Below are positions 1 to 5,989 of a DNA stretch of 6,203 nt, piece by piece (position 1 is the first letter of the stretch; each line of letters starts with the position of its first letter). Source of the DNA: an uncultured Erysipelotrichaceae bacterium (GTDB taxonomy: Bacteria; Bacillota_I; Bacilli_A; Erysipelotrichales; Erysipelotrichaceae); contig CADBND010000004.1 of NCBI GenBank assembly GCA_902795875.1, forward strand, positions 1 to 6,203, written 5' to 3'. Made by a program: the position numbers and the translations under genes. A model generated the notes under the pieces. The model did no database searches, had not been told where the DNA came from, and was given only the letters and a program-made list of their open reading frames with translations.

Positions 1-2
1 AT

Positions 3-71
3 AAGGCTTACCTGATCTATATCAGGTGGAAACGTAAAAGCAAACTTCTTAAGAAGCCCATAAGTCTTTAG
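3..71 (+). CDS. Possible C-terminal tail of a convergent gene, partial
   Basis: One plus-strand frame is open from the window edge to a TAG at 69-71, which lies in the loop of the 57-79 hairpin. It would end a protein with AYLIYIRWKRKSKLLKK followed by PISL. The pattern of a short hydrophobic stretch and then a run of Lys/Arg is what a membrane protein ending on the cytoplasmic side looks like, and the CTG and ATC codons match the neighbours' usage. At only 22 codons, chance cannot be excluded. It also conflicts partly with reading this stretch as a non-coding transposon end, although tnpB-type elements can have coding sequence overlapping the guide RNA. It does not resemble a TnpB C-terminus that I recognise. 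Confidence 0.22.
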   Translation, partial: KAYLIYIRWKRKSKLLKKPISL

Positions 72-87
72 CTTATGGGAGGTTCAC
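10..87 (+). mobile_element. Putative right end of an IS200/IS605-family (TnpB-type) element, partial
   Basis: Bases 57-64 (CCCATAAG) pair perfectly with 72-79 (CTTATGGG). The loop region holds CTTTAG (66-71), which can close a C-G pair over a TTTA tetraloop with T65 bulged. The hairpin is followed directly by AGGTTCAC (80-87). From memory of the family, an AAGCCC-stem-CTTTAG-stem-GGTTCAC arrangement is typical of the right ends of IS200/IS605 elements carrying tnpB. Two more structures lie just upstream: a perfect 7-bp stem ACCTGAT/ATCAGGT (10-16 with 21-27, 4-base loop) and the 12-base palindrome CTTCTTAAGAAG (45-56). Neither strand has a U-tract after the main hairpin, so it is a poor intrinsic terminator. 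The transposase and tnpB genes would lie upstream of base 1 and are not seen. The alternative is an ordinary intergenic hairpin between convergent genes. Confidence 0.5.
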
Positions 88-3000
88 TCTGTACGAAGTG
101 CGATGACCGGGTCTTGTCGGGCAGCTTTCTTCGAGGGGATGAAGCCAGCCACGATGGTCAAGAAGATCGAGATCAGCACCAATGCCAGTGCGGCTTCTTT
201 AGGCAGCACCGCATTGACGTCGTAGTTGTTTGTGACGTTGTGTATGACTGTGTTGATGATCGGGATCGCCGCATAGGTGACACCGACACCGAGCAGTCCC
301 GACAGCAGTCCGATGATGAAGGTCTCAGCCGAGAAAATGGAAGAGACATTGTGTTTGGATGCTCCCATGGCTCTGAGGATACCGATCTCTTTGGTGCGTT
401 CCAAAACAGAGATCAAAGTGATGACGGCGATCATGATCGAGGATACGACCAGGGAGATGGAAACAAAGGCCACAAGGACATAGGTCACGACGTCAACGAT
501 CGTTTTGACTGACGACATCAGGATACCGGTGATGTCCGTATAGTGGATCTTCGTGTCTTCGTCGACACTGTCATTGTAGCTGTCCAGGAAAGAAAGGAAG
601 TTTTCTTTTCCGTCAAAGTCCCTGAAATAGAAACTGATAGATGTGGGATCGTCGACATCCTGATAGCCAAGGCTGATCAGATTGGTCGAAGAGGTCTTTT
701 CTTCTGCGGAAGACATCATCGTTTCCATCAGACGGGAGAGTTCTTCCTGGTCCATATCGAAGTTGAAGGCTTTCGCGAACTTGTCGGTATCGAAGGTGAA
801 CATGTCTTCTGAGAAGATGTTTTCAAGCGAAGAGAAGGAGTCCATCATCGGCTTCAGCATCCGTGCAGTCGCACTTCCGATCTGTCCGGCGATCATCATG
901 ACCGTAAAGTCATTGATCATCTGTGAGATGACGTTGGCAGTGTTGGTCAGTGCGGTCTGGTTTGTGAGTTGAGCTGTAAACAGGGTGTTTGCGGAAAGGA
1001 CTCCCGCATAGATCGTATCCTGCCCGTCTTCACTGATCTCGTAGGTGACCTTGTCTTCTTCTGCGACCTGCCTGATCGCATCGTAATAGGAATCAAACAT
1101 CGCCCGGACGCCTTCACTCAGCGAATCGTACTGATCCGTTGTGATCATATCCATAATAGCGGAAACATCCACATCGGGCATCTGAGACAGGAGCTCTTGC
1201 GAGTTTGCGAGCAGCTGTTTGGCAAATTCCTTGTAGGTCTTGGAGTCGATGGAGTCTCTTACCGTCTTCAGCTTTTCTTCGTCGAGGACGAGTTTTTTTA
1301 CGATGAGGGCTTCTTCGCCTTCTCCGATCACTTCTTCGACCACGTTGTTCAGGTCATATTCCTTCACTTTCTGCTGCAGGAGGGAATCATTGACCAGAGT
1401 AAATATCCCTGTCAACATGGTCTTGTCCGGTGTGTTGGCGATCATATCGGCGGCAGTCTGGGCGGAGTCCATGACGATCTTCTGCATCTGACTTTCGTCG
1501 ATCTGTTCAAACTGCAGGTCTTCAGGATCGAAGTTGATCTGGAAGGCTTCCTTGATCATATCTTCGTCGATGCTGACCATGTCGTTGAAGTCGAGCTCTT
1601 CTTCTTTATCGTTTTCTTCGTCGAAGCGTTTTCCGGAGAAGACGTCGATGTCTCTGTTTGCGAGCTGTTTGGTGACGATCGCGGTCTTCTGTGCTTCTTC
1701 GATGATGTGCTGACACAGCGCTTTCGTATAACAGACCCCGGGAGATAAGACCATGGTGTTATTGGATTGCTTGGCACATACGATGCCGACGATATTTAGT
1801 TTTTCCGATCTTGAATAGAGATCGCGCATATAGGCATCATCGTCCGACATGTCTTCATAGATGTCGTATTTGACGTTGTATCTGTATCGGTCAGTCGCTT
1901 TGATCAGACGCAGGTCGATGTCCATGAGCTGGTCATAGGTGAATTCCTTGGAGACGTTGTTTACTCCGGATTCTTCACCGGCCATGACGTTGTTTATGAT
2001 CGTCTTGAGTTCGTTGGTATCCCTTAATCCCAGAGAATAGACCAAAAGGTCGGAGATGGAATTGGGTTCCGAGAGGACGAGCAGAAGCTCGTCATACCGC
2101 TCCGGCCAGCGTCCCGCAAGCACATCATACTGGTCCTTGTAGGAAGAAAGGTCGTCGTTCATTTCCGAGAATACCGAATTGCCTCCCATGGAGAAGGAGG
2201 ACATGAACGAAGTGGCTTGCGAAGAATACATCGAGGACATCAGAGAGCTCGGATTGATCCGGGCAAGATTATCTGCCGTGTCGATCGTGTAGATCTGCGG
2301 GCGGATCGAATAGGAATAGTTTATATAGGATACGTCGTTCTTATAAAGATCGTAATTGTTTTCAAGATAGGACTTGAAACTCTTCAGATCGTTGGTGCCG
2401 ATGACGGAAAACATGGTCGTCAGATACTGTCTTTCCCGGACACGGTCTCCTTCGACCTGATTCTCTTGTCTGTCCGTGACCATCGTAAGGATGGCGGAGG
2501 TCGCATCAGCCGTTTCCGAGGTGATCGTCAGCGGGTAGGAAGACAGGGTATCTTCCTGTATCTTGTCGATATAGTTCTGAAAGCCGGTCGAAAGCGACAG
2601 GATCAATGCGATGCCGATGATGCCGATGGATCCGGCAAAGGCAGTCATTATCGTCCTTCCTTTCTTGGTCAGAAGGTTGTTGAAGGAAAGGGAAAGAGCG
2701 GTCAGATAGGACATGTGTGCCTTGCGTTTCTTTTCACTGTCTTTCTGTATCTTCTCTTCTTCTGCGAAGAAAGGGTTGGAGTCGGAGAGGATGTGTCCGT
2801 CTTTCAGATTCACGATCCTGTTGGCATAGGTATCGGCCAGTTCGGGGTTGTGGGTGACCATGACGACCAGCCTGTCTTTAGCGACTTCCTTGAGAAGGCC
2901 CATGACCTGCAAGGAGGTCTTGGAGTCTAAGGCTCCGGTCGGTTCGTCAGCCAGAAGGATGTCGGGGTCGTTGACAAGGGCTCTGGCGATGGCAACTCTT

Positions 3001-3443
3001 TGCATCTGTCCGCCGGACATCTGATTGGGTCTTTTGTGTGCCTGTTCCTTGAGCCCGACTTTATCGAGTGCTTCAAGGGCTCTTTGTCTTCTTTCTTTGT
3101 GAGATACGCCGCCGATCGTCAGTGCGAGTTCGACATTGGAAAGCACACTCTGATGAGGGATCAGATTGTAGGACTGGAATACGAAACCGATCGTGTGGTT
3201 GCGGTAGGTGTCCCAGTCGCGGTCTTTATAGTGTTTGGTGGAAACGCCGTTGATGATGAGGTCGCCTTCGTCGTAGCGGTCAAGTCCGCCGATGATATTC
3301 AAAAGGGTCGTTTTTCCCGAACCGGACGGTCCGAGTATTGCGACGAATTCGTTGTCCCTGAGGTCCAGTGAAACATCATCCAAAGCCTGTTGGACGAGTT
3401 CGCCGGTCCTGTATGTTTTGCGTATGTTTTTTATGCGCAGCAT
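84..3443 (-). CDS. ABC transporter ATP-binding/permease fusion, MacB/FtsX type with very large ectodomain
   Basis: This is a complete 1119-residue protein. Residues 1-220 are an ABC ATPase with all motifs intact: Walker A GPSGSGKTT (38-46), Q-loop Gln90, signature SGGQM (143-147), Walker B ILLADE with catalytic Glu167, D-loop ALD, and H-loop His198. This sequence type groups with the LolD/MacB exporters. A charged linker (about 228-245) leads to TM1 (about 264-286). About 680 residues then form an extracellular domain that is acidic and rich in Ser, Met and Asp. Three helices follow near 983-1012, 1041-1062 and 1083-1103, with the FtsX-family motif ERTKEIGILRAMGAS between the first two. The C-terminus (DPVIALRTE) looks natural and complete. 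MacB itself is about 650 residues, so the ectodomain is greatly enlarged. Such transporters work as mechanotransmitters or exporters of peptides, lipoproteins or antibiotics; the substrate here is unknown. The ATG start fits the family N-terminus. No Shine-Dalgarno sequence precedes it, and an extended -10 box lies 6 bases away. Confidence 0.93.
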   Translation of the reverse strand: MLRIKNIRKTYRTGELVQQALDDVSLDLRDNEFVAILGPSGSGKTTLLNIIGGLDRYDEGDLIINGVSTKHYKDRDWDTYRNHTIGFVFQSYNLIPHQSVLSNVELALTIGGVSHKERRQRALEALDKVGLKEQAHKRPNQMSGGQMQRVAIARALVNDPDILLADEPTGALDSKTSLQVMGLLKEVAKDRLVVMVTHNPELADTYANRIVNLKDGHILSDSNPFFAEEEKIQKDSEKKRKAHMSYLTALSLSFNNLLTKKGRTIMTAFAGSIGIIGIALILSLSTGFQNYIDKIQEDTLSSYPLTITSETADATSAILTMVTDRQENQVEGDRVRERQYLTTMFSVIGTNDLKSFKSYLENNYDLYKNDVSYINYSYSIRPQIYTIDTADNLARINPSSLMSSMYSSQATSFMSSFSMGGNSVFSEMNDDLSSYKDQYDVLAGRWPERYDELLLVLSEPNSISDLLVYSLGLRDTNELKTIINNVMAGEESGVNNVSKEFTYDQLMDIDLRLIKATDRYRYNVKYDIYEDMSDDDAYMRDLYSRSEKLNIVGIVCAKQSNNTMVLSPGVCYTKALCQHIIEEAQKTAIVTKQLANRDIDVFSGKRFDEENDKEEELDFNDMVSIDEDMIKEAFQINFDPEDLQFEQIDESQMQKIVMDSAQTAADMIANTPDKTMLTGIFTLVNDSLLQQKVKEYDLNNVVEEVIGEGEEALIVKKLVLDEEKLKTVRDSIDSKTYKEFAKQLLANSQELLSQMPDVDVSAIMDMITTDQYDSLSEGVRAMFDSYYDAIRQVAEEDKVTYEISEDGQDTIYAGVLSANTLFTAQLTNQTALTNTANVISQMINDFTVMMIAGQIGSATARMLKPMMDSFSSLENIFSEDMFTFDTDKFAKAFNFDMDQEELSRLMETMMSSAEEKTSSTNLISLGYQDVDDPTSISFYFRDFDGKENFLSFLDSYNDSVDEDTKIHYTDITGILMSSVKTIVDVVTYVLVAFVSISLVVSSIMIAVITLISVLERTKEIGILRAMGASKHNVSSIFSAETFIIGLLSGLLGVGVTYAAIPIINTVIHNVTNNYDVNAVLPKEAALALVLISIFLTIVAGFIPSKKAARQDPVIALRTE

Positions 3444-3449
3444 AAATAG

Positions 3450-3458
3450 ATTTTAGCA
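3450..3458 (-). promoter_or_regulatory. Extended -10 promoter of the ABC transporter gene (leaderless transcript)
   Basis: Read on the minus strand, the sequence is TGC-TAAAAT: an extended -10 (TGn) joined to a 5/6 match to TATAAT. Only six bases separate it from the ATG, so transcription should begin at or within a base or two of the start codon. No ribosome binding site exists in the gap. The best-spaced -35 (3473-3478, TGTATC) is poor, as is common when an extended -10 is present. Confidence 0.6.
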
Positions 3459-3467
3459 TTAAATCTC

Positions 3468-3486
3468 ATTCCGATACATAAGGAAT
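3468..3486. promoter_or_regulatory. Inverted repeat ATTCC-N9-GGAAT, possible operator
   Basis: ATTCC (3468-3472) and GGAAT (3482-3486) are perfect inverted arms around a 9-base spacer. The centre sits over the -35 position of the minus-strand transporter promoter. Placement suits a repressor or activator site. The arms are only 5 bases, so chance is quite possible. Confidence 0.25.
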
Positions 3487-3497
3487 CCTTTTCTCGC

Positions 3498-3525
3498 TTA
3501 ATAATCCGGACAAAGATGATAGAAT
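3498..3525 (+). promoter_or_regulatory. Extended -10 promoter of the Hpt-like/mnmG operon (near-leaderless)
   Basis: TGA-TAGAAT (3517-3525) is an extended -10 with a 5/6 TATAAT match. A 4/6 -35 candidate, TTAATA, lies at 3498-3503 with 16-base spacing. The start codon at 3535 is 9 bases past the box, so the predicted 5' leader is about 0-4 bases. No Shine-Dalgarno sequence is present in that gap. This is probably the main promoter for the plus-strand genes that follow. Confidence 0.6.
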
Positions 3526-3534
3526 TAAAAGCGT

Positions 3535-3870
3535 ATGAAAAACAAATATGCGAATTGCGGATTGAATTACGACATCATCGTCGATAAATATCCAGACATC
3601 ATGGAATATGAGGAGATCGTCAATACCTATCTGGCTGATGAATTCTTTTTCCAGCTGGAGGGTATGCTGGACGAAGAGGATTATGCAATGGCCAAGGATG
3701 CCACGAAGGGTCTGTATATCCTGGCAAGCGATCTGTGTCTGTTTCCGCTATATGAAAAGCTTCTGGAGGTCTATGAGGATCTCGAATATGAAATGTATGG
3801 CGATGTCATGGGACATTATCGGGAGATGATGGACTCACACAGCAAGATCAGGAGCATGTTCAATGCGTGA
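3535..3870 (+). CDS. Small acidic Hpt-like (histidine phosphotransfer) protein lacking the active His
   Basis: This 111-residue soluble protein has no signal peptide and no membrane segment, and it is strongly acidic. I do not recognise a named family with certainty. Its pattern follows the Hpt four-helix bundle: a Tyr/Phe-rich helix with EYEEIVNTYLADEFFFQLEG (24-43), a short acidic turn, then DATKG (55-59) where Hpt domains have HxLKG, followed by LASDL...LYEKLLEVYEDLE in the style of the following helix. The phospho-accepting His position is Asp55 and the Leu is Thr57, while Lys58 and Gly59 are kept. A phosphorelay role by the classical route is therefore unlikely; a docking or scaffold role on a response regulator or other partner is more plausible. 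The ATG lies 9 bases after an extended -10 with no ribosome binding site. The gene's last 8 bases overlap the start of mnmG, and its 3' end carries the mnmG ribosome binding site, so the two are translationally coupled. The Hpt assignment is inference from sequence pattern. Confidence 0.85.
   Translation: MKNKYANCGLNYDIIVDKYPDIMEYEEIVNTYLADEFFFQLEGMLDEEDYAMAKDATKGLYILASDLCLFPLYEKLLEVYEDLEYEMYGDVMGHYREMMDSHSKIRSMFNA
3850..3854 (+). promoter_or_regulatory. Ribosome binding site of mnmG
   Basis: AGGAG lies inside the end of the upstream gene, 8 bases before the ATG at 3863. No other usable start codon in the mnmG frame lies nearby upstream, so this site fixes the start. It contrasts with the missing site at the operon's first gene. 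Confidence 0.75.
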
Positions 3871-5740
3871 CTGTATCGTGATCGGTGCCGGTCATGCGGG
3901 CGTAGAGGCGGCCATGGCAATGGCACATGCCGGTAAGGATACCGTTCTTGTGACGATCAAACTGGAACATATCGCCAAGATGCCGTGCAATCCTTCGATC
4001 GGCGGTCCCGCAAAAGGAGTCGTGGTCAGGGAGATCGATGCGCTTGGCGGGGTCATGCCTAAGATCGCGGATAAGACGGCTTTGCAGTTCAAAATGTTGA
4101 ATACGACAAAGGGACCGGGTGTCTGGAATATGCGTGTCCAGTCGGACAAACTGGAATATTCTAAGACGATGGCCGATCTTTGTATGCATACCGATCACTT
4201 GGAGGTCATGGAAGATGTCGTGGATGGGATCGTGTGTGAAGAGAAACGGTTCAAGGCGGTTAAGACCCGTGATCACGGTCTGATCGAAGCACGCTGCTGT
4301 ATCATGACGACCGGTACTTATATGGATTCCATGGTGATGATCTCTTCCGATACGCGGTCAGAAGGTCCTGATGGAGATAAGACGACGAAGGATCTTTCCC
4401 AGTCGCTGCGTGATCTCGGTATCCGCCTTTTCCGTCTTAAGACCGGAACACCGCAGAGAGTTTTGACTTCTTCCATCGATTTTTCGAAGACGAAATACGA
4501 ACCCGGCGCAAGTGAGTTCCTGGCTTTTTCTGAGGAGACCCGTCCGGAAGATGTCCGGCCTGTTGAAGACCAGGTCCCCTGTTATCTGACTTATACCACG
4601 CCGAAAACGCTGGCGATCATCCGGGAGAATCTGAACCGTTCTTCGATGTATTCCGGCGTCGTGAAGGGCGTCGGTCCCCGTTATTGTCCTTCGATCGAAG
4701 ACAAGGTGGTCCGTTTTGCGGATAAGGAGAGACATCAGCTCTTTTTAGAGCCGGAATCATTGTCTCTGGATACGACTTACATTCAGGGTTTTTCCACTTC
4801 CATGCCCAGGGATGTGCAGGAAGAGATGGTCCATTCTTTGATCGGTCTGGAGAATGCGAAGATCGTCAAATATGCCTATGCGATCGAATATGATGCGATC
4901 GATCCTTTACAGGTGAAGCCTTCACTGGAGCTCAAGGAGATTGATTCGCTTTTCATCGGCGGACAGATACTGGGTACTTCGGGATATGAAGAGGCGGCAG
5001 GTCTGGGACTGATGGCAGGGATCAATGCGCGGAGAAAACTGGACGGTTTAGATCCGCTGATCTTAAAAAGAGACGAGTCCTATATCGGTGTCATGATCGA
5101 TGATCTGGTGACAAAGGGGACGAATGAACCGTACCGGCTTTTGACTTCAAGGGCGGAATACCGTCTGCTTCTGCGACATGACAATGCCGATCAAAGGCTG
5201 ATCCGATATGGCTATGAGAATGGGCTGATCTGTAAAGAAAGATATGAAAAGTATCTTAAGAAGATGGAGGATATCGCCAAGCTCAAGGAATATCTGAAGG
5301 ATGCCCGCATCGAAAAGGAGAGCGGGGTCAATACGTATCTGGAGCGTCTCGGTTTTGAGAATGAACGAGGTTCCCACAATCTCTATGAACTTCTGAAGAG
5401 ACCGGGTGTGGAACTGGAAGATCTTTTTGATTTGATGGGTGTGGAGTACGACAAGGCCATCGCCCGGCAGGTCGGGATCGAAGTGAAATATGAGGGTTAT
5501 ATCGCCAAGGCCAGGAAAGAGGCAGACCGTATGGTCAAGATGGACAATGTGAAGCTGCCGGAGGATGCGGATTATCTTCATATCGATAATCTGGCTCTGG
5601 AGGCCAGGGCGAAACTGGATAAGGTCAGACCGGCTTCCCTGGGACAGGCTTCCAGGATATCCGGTATCAATCCAAGTGACATCCAGGTCCTGGCGATCTG
5701 GCTGAAACAGAGAAAAGGAGAACTCCATGGCGAGTCTTAG
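3863..5740 (+). CDS. mnmG: tRNA uridine-5-carboxymethylaminomethyl(34) synthesis enzyme MnmG (GidA)
   Basis: MnmG is a cytoplasmic FAD enzyme. With the GTPase MnmE it adds (carboxymethyl)aminomethyl groups to C5 of the wobble uridine (U34) of tRNAs reading NNA/NNG codons, using methylene-tetrahydrofolate, NADH, and glycine or ammonium. The 625-residue length is normal for the family. The FAD-binding GAGHAG is at 8-13, followed by the conserved CNPSIGG (42-48) with Cys42. The first family signature is at 271-285 (GPRYCPSIEDKVVRF) with the second conserved Cys275. The second signature spans about 367-389 (GGQILGTSGYEEAAGLG). The C-terminal helical region, from about 430, ends in ASLGQASRISGINPSDIQVL, the family's conserved MnmE-contacting tail. 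The N-terminus is several residues shorter than in E. coli or B. subtilis, but AGGAG at the right spacing supports it. The gene overlaps the upstream Hpt-like gene by 8 bases and the downstream membrane-protein gene by 14. Its common neighbours mnmE and rsmG are absent here. Confidence 0.98.
   Translation: MRDCIVIGAGHAGVEAAMAMAHAGKDTVLVTIKLEHIAKMPCNPSIGGPAKGVVVREIDALGGVMPKIADKTALQFKMLNTTKGPGVWNMRVQSDKLEYSKTMADLCMHTDHLEVMEDVVDGIVCEEKRFKAVKTRDHGLIEARCCIMTTGTYMDSMVMISSDTRSEGPDGDKTTKDLSQSLRDLGIRLFRLKTGTPQRVLTSSIDFSKTKYEPGASEFLAFSEETRPEDVRPVEDQVPCYLTYTTPKTLAIIRENLNRSSMYSGVVKGVGPRYCPSIEDKVVRFADKERHQLFLEPESLSLDTTYIQGFSTSMPRDVQEEMVHSLIGLENAKIVKYAYAIEYDAIDPLQVKPSLELKEIDSLFIGGQILGTSGYEEAAGLGLMAGINARRKLDGLDPLILKRDESYIGVMIDDLVTKGTNEPYRLLTSRAEYRLLLRHDNADQRLIRYGYENGLICKERYEKYLKKMEDIAKLKEYLKDARIEKESGVNTYLERLGFENERGSHNLYELLKRPGVELEDLFDLMGVEYDKAIARQVGIEVKYEGYIAKARKEADRMVKMDNVKLPEDADYLHIDNLALEARAKLDKVRPASLGQASRISGINPSDIQVLAIWLKQRKGELHGES
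5713..5720 (+). promoter_or_regulatory. Ribosome binding site of the small membrane-protein gene
   Basis: AAAAGGAG lies within the last codons of mnmG, 6 bases before the ATG at 5727. This strong, well-spaced site supports the small gene being real and chooses its start despite the overlap with mnmG. Confidence 0.75.
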
Positions 5741-5963
5741 CGCAATGATCGGAACGGTCACTTTGATCTTTACGACGACGATATTTGAATATTCCTATAT
5801 CTGGTTTATTGCGGATGTGATTGGCTTCCTGATCGGCTTATTCGGTTATGAAAGGGGAGACAAGAACTGCAAGACGGGGATGATCCTTTGTGCGGTGGCG
5901 GGATTCTTCTCGCTGGGTATGAGCCTTATCGTACTGTTTTTTGAAAAATCGATCTTAAAATGA
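5727..5963 (+). CDS. Small integral membrane protein of unknown function
   Basis: This is a 78-residue, mostly hydrophobic protein. Likely membrane segments are at about residues 5-20 (MIGTVTLIFTTTIF, the weakest), 24-41 (YIWFIADVIGFLIGLFGY) and 50-72 (TGMILCAVAGFFSLGMSLIVLFF). A short charged loop, ERGDKNCK (42-49), separates the last two. The layout of a Gly-rich helix, a K/R/D loop and a Gly-rich helix recalls small DUF4190-like membrane proteins, but I cannot assign a family. No catalytic motif is visible. The gene starts inside the end of mnmG (14-base overlap) behind a strong ribosome binding site, so it is co-transcribed and probably translationally coupled with it. No role in tRNA modification is implied by the sequence; its place in the operon may be incidental. 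The next gene follows after 26 bases with no terminator between. Confidence 0.82.
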   Translation: MASLSAMIGTVTLIFTTTIFEYSYIWFIADVIGFLIGLFGYERGDKNCKTGMILCAVAGFFSLGMSLIVLFFEKSILK

Positions 5964-5971
5964 ATTATCAT
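5941..5971 (+). promoter_or_regulatory. Weak candidate promoter before the AIM24-family gene
   Basis: TTGAAA (5941-5946) and TATCAT (5966-5971) each match the consensus in 5 of 6 bases. The 19-base spacer is longer than ideal, and the AT-rich stretch makes chance matches likely. If used, it would let the last gene be expressed apart from the mnmG operon. Confidence 0.22.
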
Positions 5972-5977
5972 TGAATT

Positions 5978-5982
5978 GGAGG
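5978..5982 (+). promoter_or_regulatory. Ribosome binding site of the AIM24-family gene
   Basis: GGAGG, 7 bases before the ATG at 5990, is a near-perfect Shine-Dalgarno sequence and fixes the start of the truncated last gene. Confidence 0.8.
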
Positions 5983-5989
5983 TACCAAT

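Larger units (their letters stand above)
1..87 (+). ncRNA. Possible omegaRNA (reRNA) scaffold, 3' part only
   Basis: If the element end is real, the structured stretch up to GGTTCAC would be the 3' scaffold of the guide RNA used by TnpB nucleases. The guide would then be the next roughly 16-20 bases from about position 88, which are the reversed last codons of the ABC transporter gene. Three stem-forming segments in 80 bases fit a folded RNA. The 5' limit is outside the window, and no TnpB coding sequence is visible. This call depends entirely on the mobile-element interpretation. Confidence 0.33.

Noticed and set aside
57..79. Hairpin as an intrinsic terminator of the ABC transporter gene
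   Set aside because: On the minus strand the stem is followed by CTTCTTAAGAAG rather than a run of T, and on the plus strand by AGGTTCAC. Neither fits a classical terminator, so I favoured the transposon-end reading. A factor-dependent or weak bidirectional terminator cannot be excluded.
969..1748. Long plus-strand open frame (259 codons) opposite the ABC transporter gene
   Set aside because: It is fully antisense to a protein with intact ABC and FtsX motifs. Its translation is low-complexity (His, Val, Phe and Asp rich) with no domain, and it has no convincing ribosome binding site. It results from the codon bias of the real gene.
2217..2930. Plus-strand open frame of 237 codons opposite the ATPase and first membrane part of the transporter
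   Set aside because: It is antisense to the most conserved part of the transporter and its translation has no recognisable motif. It is a shadow frame, as are the smaller plus-strand frames at 75-512, 543-812 and 3000-3371.
3444..3534. Riboswitch or T-box leader in the divergent region
   Set aside because: The gap is only 91 bases, shared by two promoters whose predicted starts are next to the ATGs, leaving no leader RNA to fold.
5147..5761. Minus-strand open frame of 204 codons opposite the end of mnmG
   Set aside because: It lies wholly across conserved mnmG coding sequence, has no family signature, and contradicts the operon's direction. The minus-strand frames at 3860-4276 and 4358-4735 were rejected for the same reason.
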